DNA from: Streptomyces sp. NRRL WC-3605 | Lineage (GTDB): Bacteria > Actinomycetota > Actinomycetes > Streptomycetales > Streptomycetaceae | Assembly: GCF_001509795.1 (NCBI RefSeq) | Contig: NZ_LLZN01000001.1 | Coordinates: 367,935-431,934 of the forward strand | Length of the DNA: 64,000 nt | Direction of reading: 5' to 3' | Shown here: one piece after another, positions 22,314-30,262 of the stretch | Layout: each line of letters begins with the position of its first letter | How positions within the stretch are numbered: position 1 is the stretch's first letter | The notes under the pieces: model-generated | The model's input: only the letters and a program-made list of their open reading frames with translations | What the model was told of the DNA's origin: nothing | The model's database searches: none | Position numbers and translations under genes: made by a program

Positions 22314-25022
22314 TCACGGCGTGAGCGTCTGCCCCAGGTGGGCGCCGGTCGGCGTGCCCAGCGGTGTCCTGCTGAGGATGACGGTCCTGCCGAAGCCGGG
22401 GCCGGCGCTGCCGCTCGGGACGTACATCAGGATGCCGTTGCCGGCGTCCTCACCCTCCACGCCCACGACCAGGTCGGCCCGGCCGTACCCGGTGACGTCG
22501 GTGAGCGACACGGAGGAACCGGCCGCGTCACCGGACTCCGAGACGCCCGGCACCCCGGACGTGTCCTGCGAGAACGGGACCGAGCCGACGCCGGTCAGGC
22601 CGGACGCGCTGCCCTTGAGGAGCACCGACATACCGGCGTTGGACCGGTTGCCGTCGCGGCTGACGTCCTCGCCGGGCAGACCGACCAGGGCGTCCGCGAA
22701 CCCGTCGGCGTTCTGGTCGGCGACCGACACCGAGCCGCCGAAGGCGTCACCGGCCTCGTTGGAGCCGGGGACGGACGCCGTGTTCTGGTGGATCACCTTC
22801 ATACCGGTGGTGGTGAACCCGGCGGAGGTGCCGAACAGCATCGTCACCTGCCCGCCCGTGGAGGCCCCGGACTCGGCGACGTACGGCTGGCCGATGACGA
22901 TGTCGTCGTACCCGTTGCCGTCCACGTCACCGGCCGCGACCGCGCGCCCGCCCTTGACGGAGAGGACGCCCACCTTGGTCAGGCCCGTCGCCGAACCGGC
23001 GAAGCGGACCACACGGCCGACGCCGCCCGCGTCACGGTAGTTGAGGGCCACGTCCGCGTAGCCGTCCCGGTTGAAGTCGCCCGTGGCGGCGTCCAGGTAC
23101 GCGATCGCGCCGGTGGCCGAGGTCAGCGTGCCGGTGCTCGTCCTCCCTCCGGTCAGGCGGGCGTTCCAGTTGCCGCCCTTGCCGGTGCCGGCCGCGAACA
23201 CGTCCGCCGTGCCGTCACCGTCGAAGTCGCCCACCGCGACCGTCGAGCCGAGCCTGGCGCCGGTGGCCGTGACCGAGCCCGAGGTGGTGTACGAGAAACC
23301 GGAGTTCAGACCCGGGCCGTACAGCACGGTGACCGCGCCGCGGTCCGCGTGGCCGCTGGTGTCGTCCTCGCCGGGCACGCCGATCGCGAGGTCGGCGTGG
23401 CCGTCGCCGTTGACGTCGCCCCACGCGGTGGCGGTGCCGAAGGCGTCGCCGGACTCGTGGGATCCGGGCACGCCGGTGCTGCTCTGGCTGATCGTCCTCT
23501 TCGCCGCCATGACGGGACCGGAGGCGCCGCCCGGGACGACGGTCACGGTGCCGCCGCCGCTCAGGGCGCGGGGCGTGCCCGCGACCAGGTCGGCCAGTCC
23601 GTCACGGTCGGCGTCCGAGGTGGGCAGGGCGTGCGAGATGCCCGGGGTCGCGGCGAGCTGCGCGATCCGGGAGAGCCTCGGGTACAGGTTCGCGCCCGGG
23701 CAGGCCGTCGCGTTGGTGTCCCGGTGCCCGAGGACCCGGGGCAGGGTCACGGTGGTGCCCTCCGGGATCTTGTTCCCGCTGAAGCCCTGCGGGACGCCGG
23801 ACGTCAGGCCGACCTTGCCGGTCGGGTCGATGCCGTACATCCCGAACTTCCAGGCCACGACCCGGGCGATGGCGTCCAGGCCGGCCCGGCTCGGCGCGGC
23901 GCTCTCGAAGTTGCCGATGTACGAGATGCCGACCGTGTCGGTGTTGAACCCGGCGTCGTGCGCCCCGATGACCGGCAGGTCCATCCCGCCGCTGCGCCCC
24001 TCGAAGATCTGGCCGCAGCGGTCGACGACGAAGTTGTAGCCGATGTCGAAGTAGCCCTGACTGAAATGGGACTGCTGGATGGTCCGCAGCCGCGCACGGG
24101 AGTCGGCGCAGGACACCGTGTTGTCGGTGTCGACGCCCGTGTGGTGGATCACGGCGGCCTTGACCGTGTCGCCGTACGTGGGCGTGCCGTCGTAGTCCGT
24201 GGACGCGCCCCACTCGGCCTGCGTGATGATCGGCGGCTTCACGACCGTGGAGGGCCGGGGCTCCGGCACGGTCGGCGTCGGGGACGGGGACGCGGTGGGG
24301 GTGCCGGTGTCCGTCGGCGTGTCCGTCGGGTCCGGGACCTCGGTGGTGGGCGGGTCGGTCGGAGCGGGGTCCGTCGTGGCCGAGGTCTCGGTGGGGCCGG
24401 CGGTCGTCGCGGGGTCCGTCGGCGTGTCCGTCGCCGGGTCCGGGGTCTCGTCGGCGGAGAACGCGGCCGGGTGGGGCGCGCTCTCCGGGTCCGTGCCGGG
24501 GTCGAGCAGTTTGACGTCCATGCCGGACGGCTGGCCCTTGGCCTCGGTGCCGTCCGCGTTCACGACCCGCAGTTCGACGCCGTCGGAGTCACCGGTCCAC
24601 ACCGACTCCGTACCGCCGCGCAGCGCGGCCCGCTCGCCCTCCGCGCCGTCGGCCTGGCTCGGCTCCAGCGTGATCCGCCGCCATGCCGACCACTTCCCGG
24701 TGTCCAGGTCGCGGGTGCGCACCTCGGGGGTGCCCTTGGCCTGCGCCTCGGGGTCGTTCCAGGTCAGCACGACCGCGCTGAAGCGTTCGGTGCTCCGCCT
24801 CTCCAGGCCCTTGCGCCCGGCGCCGCGGTCCTTGAGCTTGAGCGTGTGGATCGCGGGCTTGCGGCTCTCGCGCGCGTCGTCGGCCTTCGTCGACGGATCG
24901 GCCATGGCGTAGGTCACCACGCCGGCGGCGCTCAGGACCACGGCCCCCACGGTCAGCCACGCGCGTCTCTTCAGACTGAGCGGCCTGTACGCATGAGTCT
25001 TACGAGGACTCAACTGTCCCAC
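22314..25022 (-). CDS. Secreted PGRP-type N-acetylmuramoyl-L-alanine amidase with FG-GAP repeats
   Basis: 902 residues. N-terminal signal (KRRAWLTVGAVVLSAAGVVTYAMA), a beta-rich region, a Thr/Pro/Asp-rich linker (about 190-260), then a peptidoglycan-recognition/amidase_2 domain (about 265-440) with AAVIHHTGVD, GYFDIGYNFVVDRCGQIFEGR and VLGHRDTNATACPG, supplying the zinc-binding His and Cys set. The last 400 residues hold about six FG-GAP/VCBS-type repeats (DRDGLADLVAG, DVNGDGHADLAIGVPGED, DFDGDGTADVFAAG, DVDGNGYDDIVIG), which bind calcium and form a beta-propeller. Probably cleaves peptidoglycan amide bonds outside the cell with the propeller as a ligand-binding or adhesion module. Confidence 0.9.
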   Translation of the reverse strand: MGQLSPRKTHAYRPLSLKRRAWLTVGAVVLSAAGVVTYAMADPSTKADDARESRKPAIHTLKLKDRGAGRKGLERRSTERFSAVVLTWNDPEAQAKGTPEVRTRDLDTGKWSAWRRITLEPSQADGAEGERAALRGGTESVWTGDSDGVELRVVNADGTEAKGQPSGMDVKLLDPGTDPESAPHPAAFSADETPDPATDTPTDPATTAGPTETSATTDPAPTDPPTTEVPDPTDTPTDTGTPTASPSPTPTVPEPRPSTVVKPPIITQAEWGASTDYDGTPTYGDTVKAAVIHHTGVDTDNTVSCADSRARLRTIQQSHFSQGYFDIGYNFVVDRCGQIFEGRSGGMDLPVIGAHDAGFNTDTVGISYIGNFESAAPSRAGLDAIARVVAWKFGMYGIDPTGKVGLTSGVPQGFSGNKIPEGTTVTLPRVLGHRDTNATACPGANLYPRLSRIAQLAATPGISHALPTSDADRDGLADLVAGTPRALSGGGTVTVVPGGASGPVMAAKRTISQSSTGVPGSHESGDAFGTATAWGDVNGDGHADLAIGVPGEDDTSGHADRGAVTVLYGPGLNSGFSYTTSGSVTATGARLGSTVAVGDFDGDGTADVFAAGTGKGGNWNARLTGGRTSTGTLTSATGAIAYLDAATGDFNRDGYADVALNYRDAGGVGRVVRFAGSATGLTKVGVLSVKGGRAVAAGDVDGNGYDDIVIGQPYVAESGASTGGQVTMLFGTSAGFTTTGMKVIHQNTASVPGSNEAGDAFGGSVSVADQNADGFADALVGLPGEDVSRDGNRSNAGMSVLLKGSASGLTGVGSVPFSQDTSGVPGVSESGDAAGSSVSLTDVTGYGRADLVVGVEGEDAGNGILMYVPSGSAGPGFGRTVILSRTPLGTPTGAHLGQTLTP

Positions 25023-25127
25023 CCCTATGAGCAGTCACGGATGCCACCCCTGTCGCACAGGTGGCGATTACACACAGCGCACGCACAGCGGAAACCGTCA
25101 CCCGGTGCCGCACGGGGGAGACACGGC

Positions 25128-25161
25128 GACGGGGCCGGTCCGGAACGGACGCGGCCCCGTC
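25128..25161 (-). terminator. Terminator after the lipoprotein gene
   Basis: GACGGGGCCG / CGGCCCCGTC, with the interior extending through GTCC / GGAC, directly downstream of the septum-formation-family lipoprotein stop. Confidence 0.75.
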
Positions 25162-25175
25162 GGCCGGTGGCGCGG

Positions 25176-26063
25176 TCAGGCCGCCCAGACCTCGGCCTCG
25201 TCGGCCGGGACGGTCGTGGCCAGGCCCAGCTCCTTGCGGGCCGGGACCGACGCGTTCGGGTCGATGCCGTCGAACGCGGAGTCGTAGGCGATGTAGAACG
25301 CGTCGGCGTCGGCGGCGTTCGCGGCCTTCTTCCAGTCGGCGGCGGCCTTCTTCAGGCTCGCGCGCAGCTTGGCCACCTCGGCGCCCTTGACGTCCTTCAG
25401 CCCGTCGACGTGCGTGGCCAGGGCGGCCGCGACGGCCTTGGCCTGCTTCTTGTAACCCGCCAGGTCGTCCTCGACGGCGTCCTTCTCGGACTGGTTCGCC
25501 CACAGCGCCTCGTAGACCGCGTTCGAACCCTTCAGGAACGTGGCCTGCTCGGGCTTGAGGGACTCGGCGGTGTTCAGCGTGCCGCTGAACTTGCCGTCCT
25601 CCTTGGTGTAGGTGCAGCTGACCGCGCGGTCGCCGGTCGCCCAGCTCTCCTTGGTCGGCGTGTAGTAGAAGAGCGACACGCCCTTGGGGAGCGCCCAGGT
25701 GTCCAGGGCGTACTTCTGCGCCTCGACCGGGCACTGGTTGTCCGCGATCGTGGAGACGCCGTCCTCGCCCGGGTACTCCTTGCCCTTGTCGATCGAGAAC
25801 TCGCCCACGACCTGGCCGACATGGGCCTCGTCGCACGGGACGATCTCCACGGTGAAGGCGGTCCCCTCGGCCTTGCCGTTCGGGTTGTAGCAGTCACCGA
25901 TGTCCAGGGAGAACACCGAGCGCTGGCGGGCGACCTTCTTCGCACCGTCCTTGGCGCTGTCGACGGCGTCGGAGACGCCCGAACACCCCACCGCGCCGGC
26001 GGCGATCAGAGCGACAACGGCGGAAAGACCGCGAAAGGAGCGGGAGGGGGCATGGGTAGCCAT
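25176..26063 (-). CDS. Septum-formation-family lipoprotein
   Basis: 295 residues. Lipoprotein signal peptide with the lipobox AVGC (Cys about 27). The middle region has FSLDIGDCYNPNG, VEIVPCDEAHVGQVVGEF and DNQCPVEAQKY, the GDC...VPC..H.GQ pattern of the Septum_form (DUF4190-associated) domain. The C-terminal third is a long Ala/Lys-rich helical segment. Predicted to sit on the outer face of the membrane. The name of the domain implies a septation role, which I cannot confirm here. It is divergent from the ECF sigma gene at 26265. Confidence 0.8.
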   Translation of the reverse strand: MATHAPSRSFRGLSAVVALIAAGAVGCSGVSDAVDSAKDGAKKVARQRSVFSLDIGDCYNPNGKAEGTAFTVEIVPCDEAHVGQVVGEFSIDKGKEYPGEDGVSTIADNQCPVEAQKYALDTWALPKGVSLFYYTPTKESWATGDRAVSCTYTKEDGKFSGTLNTAESLKPEQATFLKGSNAVYEALWANQSEKDAVEDDLAGYKKQAKAVAAALATHVDGLKDVKGAEVAKLRASLKKAAADWKKAANAADADAFYIAYDSAFDGIDPNASVPARKELGLATTVPADEAEVWAA

Positions 26064-26264
26064 GACGTGTTCATCCTCTTAATTGATCTTTATAGGGCGG
26101 GCGTACCTCGCCCCCGCACAAAGGGGCCGAGGGGGCTTCGACCCTCACTCGCGGCATCTGACTCGCGAGGTGCCGAGAGGGTTGTACCGGGCCGCGGACA
26201 GGACCGACTCGGCCGTCACCAGTGACACTTCCGTGGTTCCGGGCGCTGATGAGCGTGAAGGGGC

Positions 26265-26948
26265 GTGCGCAAGGGTGGGCGTACCGCGAGGTACGGATTC
26301 GCCACGAACCGGTACGGACGAGGACAGTTCTTGGCTCGAGGAGGGGAACCCCGCCGCGCGCTGGCGCACGACGGGGAACTGGGTGCGGCCGTCGCGCGGG
26401 CCCAGGAGGGCGACGAGGCCGCGTTCGCGGTCGCGTACCGGCTGGTGCAGCCGGGACTGCTGGGGTATCTGCGCGGGCTGGTCGGCAACGACGCCGAGGA
26501 CGTGGCGTCCGACGCCTGGCTGGAGATCGCCCGGGACCTCGGCCGGTTCACCGGCGACGGCGCCGGATTCCGGGGCTGGACCGCGACCATCGCCCGGCAC
26601 CGGGCGCTGGACCATCTGCGCCGGCAGCGCGTACGGCCCCGGTCGTCCGTGCTGGAGCAGGACGTGCTGGAGCTGCCCGACCCGTCGAGCACGCACGAGC
26701 GTGCGTTGGAGTCGATCTCCACGGAACAGGCCCTGCGCCTGGTCCGCGGCCTGCCGAGGGACCAGGCCGAGGCGGTGCTCCTGCGTGTGGTCGTCGGACT
26801 CGACGGCCCCGCGGCGGCCCGCGTGCTCGGCAAGCGCCCGGGCGCGGTGCGCACCGCCGCGTACCGGGGGCTGAAGCGGCTGGCCGACCAGCTCGGCGCG
26901 GCCGGTGTGACGGATGACGGCCCCGGGACGCTGGGGGAATCGACATGA
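26265..26948 (+). CDS. ECF-type RNA polymerase sigma factor (first of a tandem pair)
   Basis: 227 residues. Sigma region 2 (GLLGYLRGLVGNDAEDVASDAWLEIA ... FRGWTATIARHRALDHLRRQ) and region 4 (LPRDQAEAVLLRVVVGLDGPAAARVLGKRPGAVRTAAYRGLKRLA) are clear. Highly similar to the second sigma factor at 28351, including in the -35-recognition helix. The start is uncertain. GTG 26265 gives about 30 extra N-terminal residues (MRKGGRTARYGF...) that the paralogue lacks; similarity to the paralogue begins near a CTG at 26361, which follows a GAGGAGGGG site. The membrane protein at 27151 is the likely partner. Divergent from the lipoprotein gene. Confidence 0.88.
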   Translation: MRKGGRTARYGFATNRYGRGQFLARGGEPRRALAHDGELGAAVARAQEGDEAAFAVAYRLVQPGLLGYLRGLVGNDAEDVASDAWLEIARDLGRFTGDGAGFRGWTATIARHRALDHLRRQRVRPRSSVLEQDVLELPDPSSTHERALESISTEQALRLVRGLPRDQAEAVLLRVVVGLDGPAAARVLGKRPGAVRTAAYRGLKRLADQLGAAGVTDDGPGTLGEST

Positions 26949-27150
26949 CCTGTGCGGGCGGCGGCGGGACGCCCGGCGTGACGTGCGTCGCGGGCGGTGG
27001 GCGCGGGTGAGTCGTACGGACGCACGGGACGTACGGACAACAGAGACGTAGGGGCACTACGGCTCCCGGAGGCACGGCTGTCCCCCGCAGGGCGTATGCC
27101 CCGGCGGGCCGGGAGCCGGCGGAGCGAATCGGACGGGAACGGAAGCGGAC

Positions 27151-27996
27151 ATGGGTGAACGGCAGAGCGGCGGTGCGACGCCCGGCCGTCGGCGCGCGCA
27201 CCCCGACCGGATGACGGCCCGTCACCCGTCCGCCCCCCAGGCCGTGCTCGACGACGCGGCGCTGGAGGCGCTCCTGTCCGCCGCGGTGCTGCGCGGGCAC
27301 CGCCCTGACGCCGCGGGGGAGCAGCGGGCCCTGGCCGCGTACCGGGCCGCGCGTGCCGAGGGCGCCCATCGAGCGCGCACCCGGCGCCGGGACGACTGGC
27401 GGCCCCGGGAGCGCCGGCGCCTGGCGATGTCGGCGCGCACCACCCTGTCGCTGCTTCTCGCCAGTCTGACGCTGGGCGGGGTCGCGGTCGCCGCGATCAA
27501 TTCGTCCGGTCCCACGGAGGCTCCCGAGGAACGCCGGACGTCCCCGTCCGAAAGCGCTTCCCGCCGGTCGGTCGCCCCCTCCGCACAGTCGCCCGCCGCG
27601 CCCCGAACCAGCCGTCCGGACCACCCGGGCACCGCCCGGGACACCGAGGCCAAGTGCCGCGCGTACGACGAGGCCGAGGGCCGGGGCAGGGCGATGGAGT
27701 CGACGGCGTGGCAGCGGCTCGTCGCGGCGGCGGGCGGCGAGGACGAGGTCGCGGCCTACTGCGCCGAGCGTCTCGCGACGGCACCGGCCCGCCCCGGCGG
27801 CGGTCGTGGGACCGGCGCGCCCGGGGACGGGACGGCCGGGAACGGGGCGGACGGGGCCGGTACACCCGGGGCCGGTACGGCCGGGACACCGGCCACCGGC
27901 AAGGGGCAGGGTGCCGGGAGCGCCGGGAGCGCCGGGAGCGGCGGGATCGGCGGCAACGACGGGAACGCCCGGAACTCCGGGAAGAACAAGGACTGA
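27151..27996 (+). CDS. Single-pass membrane protein, putative anti-sigma or sigma-linked protein (module 1)
   Basis: 281 residues. Basic cytoplasmic N-terminal region (about 1-95), one membrane helix (TLSLLLASLTLGGVAVAAI, about 98-116), then an outer region with a Ser/Pro linker, a short conserved segment and a Gly-rich tail (about 215-281). The segment KCRAYDEAEGRGRA ... LVAAAGGEDEVAAYCAERL shares its Cys, AGG and YC positions with the protein at 29013. The layout (cytoplasmic part, one helix, outer domain) and position after a sigma gene suggest an anti-sigma-like role. No zinc-binding anti-sigma (ZAS) HxxxCxxC motif is present, so this is inference. Confidence 0.7.
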   Translation: MGERQSGGATPGRRRAHPDRMTARHPSAPQAVLDDAALEALLSAAVLRGHRPDAAGEQRALAAYRAARAEGAHRARTRRRDDWRPRERRRLAMSARTTLSLLLASLTLGGVAVAAINSSGPTEAPEERRTSPSESASRRSVAPSAQSPAAPRTSRPDHPGTARDTEAKCRAYDEAEGRGRAMESTAWQRLVAAAGGEDEVAAYCAERLATAPARPGGGRGTGAPGDGTAGNGADGAGTPGAGTAGTPATGKGQGAGSAGSAGSGGIGGNDGNARNSGKNKD

Positions 27997-28079
27997 TCGG
28001 CGCTCGGAAGCGGCGTGATCGCCGCCCGAGTGCGCCCGTATGCCCGAGGCGCTCGAAAGGCGCGATGCCGGCCAAAGCA

Positions 28080-28121
28080 ACGGCCGGGGCCGCCACCCCC
28101 CACAGGAGAGGCCCCGGCCGT
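28080..28121 (+). terminator. Terminator after module 1
   Basis: ACGGCCGGGGCC / GGCCCCGGCCGT, a perfect 12-base-pair stem with an 18-base loop, 84 bases after the stop at 27996. Confidence 0.8.
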
Positions 28122-28222
28122 CGCGCGGCACGGGCCGCGCGGCGGCCCGTACTCTCTACAGCGCCATGAGTGCGTTTTCTGTCACACCCGGACGGCCGGA
28201 CGGCCGAATCACGGGGTGGTTG

Positions 28223-28239
28223 CATGTTGTACAGACATG
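28223..28239. promoter_or_regulatory. Inverted repeat CATGT-N7-ACATG upstream of the second sigma gene
   Basis: CATGTTGTACAGACATG, a 5+5 symmetric site around TGTACAG, about 112 bases upstream of GTG 28351. Possible operator; weak evidence. Confidence 0.3.
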
Positions 28240-28350
28240 GACGAGCAGCGGTTTCAGGCCGTAACGTGCCTTTCGCGCCGGACGCGGAGGGTGTAAGACC
28301 ACCGCAACGACCTGCGGTCCTGTTGCCGCAACCATCAATTGAGGTATCCA

Positions 28351-29013
28351 GTGCTGGGGGACGACGCGGAGCTGACCACCGCGGTGCTTGCGGCGCAGGA
28401 CGGGGACGAGACCGCGTTCCGTACTGTGTACCGCTCCGTGCACCCGCGGCTGCTCGGATACGTGCGGACGCTGGTGGGCGACCCGGACGCCGAGGACGTC
28501 GCCTCCGAGGCGTGGCTCCAGATAGCGCGCGACCTGGACCGGTTCAGCGGTGACGCCGACCGGTTCCGCGGCTGGGCCGCCCGGATAGCGCGCAACCGGG
28601 CGCTGGACCACATCAGGATGCGCGGGCGCCGCCCCGCGATCGGCGGCGACGAGACGGAGCTGACCGGTAAGGCCGCCGAGTCCGACACGGCCGGCGAGGC
28701 CATCGAGGCGCTGGCCACCGACGGCACCCTCTCCCTCATCGCCCGGCTGCCCCAGGACCAGGCCGAGGCCGTCGTGCTGCGCGTGGTCGTGGGGCTCGAC
28801 GCCAAGACGGCCGCGCAGACGCTGGGCAAGCGCCCGGGTGCCGTACGGACCGCGGCGCACCGGGGCCTGAAGCGCCTCGCCGAACTGCTCGGCGACGATC
28901 CGGAATCGGCCGGGGTGCTCGACGCCCTGCCGCCGCAGCGAGAACCGCGCCGCAGCGCGGTGACGTCCGCGAGTGTGACGCATCTGCGTACGCGGACGCA
29001 GAAGGATGTGTGA
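28351..29013 (+). CDS. ECF-type RNA polymerase sigma factor (second of a tandem pair)
   Basis: 220 residues. Region 2 (LLGYVRTLVGDPDAEDVASEAWLQIARDLDRF ... ARNRALDHIRM) and region 4 (LPQDQAEAVVLRVVVGLD ... LGKRPGAVRTAAHRGLKRLAELL). GTG 28351 is chosen because GAGG lies 6 bases upstream; an in-frame TTG at 28339 has no site. The C-terminal tail (about 190-220) is basic and not part of region 4. The stop overlaps the next start as TGATG, so expression is coupled to the membrane protein downstream, a common sigma/anti-sigma arrangement. Confidence 0.9.
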   Translation: MLGDDAELTTAVLAAQDGDETAFRTVYRSVHPRLLGYVRTLVGDPDAEDVASEAWLQIARDLDRFSGDADRFRGWAARIARNRALDHIRMRGRRPAIGGDETELTGKAAESDTAGEAIEALATDGTLSLIARLPQDQAEAVVLRVVVGLDAKTAAQTLGKRPGAVRTAAHRGLKRLAELLGDDPESAGVLDALPPQREPRRSAVTSASVTHLRTRTQKDV

Positions 29014-30053
29014 TGGCCGACGAGCTGAACAGGTGGCTGGACCGCGAAACGGCGGAACGCTTGCTGCGGGGAGAGCCACTCGAAGCTGTCGACCCGGCCG
29101 ACCGCGATCAGGCCGAACGGCTCGCCAAGACCCTTGAGGCACTGACCGCCGAACCGCCCCCGACCTGCGGAGAACTCCCCGGAGAGGCCGCCGCGTTGGC
29201 GGCGTTCCGGGCGGTCCGCGCGGGCCGGGACGCCACGGCCGCGACCCCCGGCGTCCCCGGCGGGCAAGCCGCCGACGAGGTCGGTCTGGTGCGTCTCGGC
29301 GGCCCCGGCGACCGCCGTCGCCGCCCGCGCTGGGGGCGGCCCGTCCGGCTCGCCCTCGCCGCCGCGCTGGCCGTCGGCATGGTCGGCGGTGTCGCCGTCG
29401 CGGCCGGAACCGGAGTCCTGCCGACGCCGTTCGACGGCGACGAGCCGGCCCGTCCCGCCGCCACGGTCCCCGCGCCGCCCGCGACGGAACAGCCGCTCGT
29501 GTCGCCCTCCCCGGACGGGGACACACCGGGAGGCACCGGACATGGCGGGTCCGTGACGCCCGCGGACCCCGGCGCCACCGAGGGCGCCAAGCCCGGCGGC
29601 ACCGCGGACGACAAGGCCGACGGTGACGGACGGCGCGGTTCCGGCTGGTGGCGCGCAGTCGTCGCCTCCTGCCGTGACGTCCGGGACGGCAAGACACTGT
29701 CCGATGAGCGCCGACGCGCCCTGACCGGCGCGGCGGGCGGCCGCGACCGGGTACGGACGTACTGCGAGAAGGTCCTCCGGCCCGTGGACGCCAGGACCGG
29801 CGGCGACACCGGGGACGGCCGCGACCGGGACAAGGGCCGGAGCCACGGCGGCGACGGCCGGCACGACGACGGCGACTGGACCGACCGGGGTGACACGCGC
29901 CACGACGACGAGGACGACGCCCCGAACGGTCTGACCCGCGGCGACGACGGCTCCGGCGACGGCCGGCACCCGGAGGGCGACGGGCCCGCCGGACGCGGGG
30001 CACCGCGTTCCGCCTCCACCCCCACCGCGTCCGCCTCGACGGCAACCCTCTGA
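29013..30053 (+). CDS. Single-pass membrane protein, putative anti-sigma or sigma-linked protein (module 2)
   Basis: 346 residues. Cytoplasmic N-terminal part (MADELNRWLDRETAERLLRGE), one helix (LALAAALAVGMVGGVAVAAGTG, about 113-134), Pro/Gly/Asp-rich linker, the conserved segment SCRDVRDGKTL ... LTGAAGGRDRVRTYCEKVL, then a long Asp/Gly/His-rich disordered tail. ATG 29013 is chosen over GTG 29010 because AAGGA is 6 bases upstream of the ATG. Coupled to the sigma gene. Resembles the protein at 27151 in layout and in the two-cysteine segment. Confidence 0.75.
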   Translation: MADELNRWLDRETAERLLRGEPLEAVDPADRDQAERLAKTLEALTAEPPPTCGELPGEAAALAAFRAVRAGRDATAATPGVPGGQAADEVGLVRLGGPGDRRRRPRWGRPVRLALAAALAVGMVGGVAVAAGTGVLPTPFDGDEPARPAATVPAPPATEQPLVSPSPDGDTPGGTGHGGSVTPADPGATEGAKPGGTADDKADGDGRRGSGWWRAVVASCRDVRDGKTLSDERRRALTGAAGGRDRVRTYCEKVLRPVDARTGGDTGDGRDRDKGRSHGGDGRHDDGDWTDRGDTRHDDEDDAPNGLTRGDDGSGDGRHPEGDGPAGRGAPRSASTPTASASTATL

Positions 30054-30059
30054 CCTGCG

Positions 30060-30081
30060 TTTTTCCCGTCCTGCGGAAAAA
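30060..30081 (+). terminator. AT-rich terminator-like hairpin
   Basis: TTTTTCC / GGAAAAA with an 8-base loop followed by TTTTCG, 6 bases after the stop of module 2. Its A/T stem is unusual for this genome. Confidence 0.5.
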
Positions 30082-30262
30082 TTTTCGCGCCCGGAGTGAC
30101 ATTTTCGGGCGTCCCGGCGCTGATCAGAGTGAGCCGACTGGTCATCGGCCCTCGCACAGAGCCGGGGTTCCCCCCGTACCTGCGGCTCGTGCATCGGCGC
30201 GGGCGGGACACGTTCCCCCGGTCCCGCCCGCGCCCCACACTCCTCGCGTCACACTCCGCGCC

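Larger units (their letters stand above)
27997..28350. other. Intergenic region between the two sigma modules
   Basis: 354 bases without a gene. Contains the terminator at 28080-28121 and, further right, the inverted repeat CATGT-N7-ACATG at 28223-28239 in a locally less GC-rich stretch, which probably carries the promoter for the second sigma gene. Nothing else recognised. Confidence 0.6.

Noticed and set aside
24240..24470. Repetitive-looking GTCGGCGTGTCCGTC-like stretches
   Set aside because: They encode the Thr/Pro/Asp-rich linker of the PGRP amidase; protein low complexity, not a DNA repeat element.
22119..26225. Very long open frame (over 1300 codons) on the plus strand, opposite the PGRP and lipoprotein genes
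   Set aside because: Arg/Gly/Ala/Val-rich without domains; it is the usual antisense shadow of high-GC coding DNA. The minus-strand genes have clear domains.
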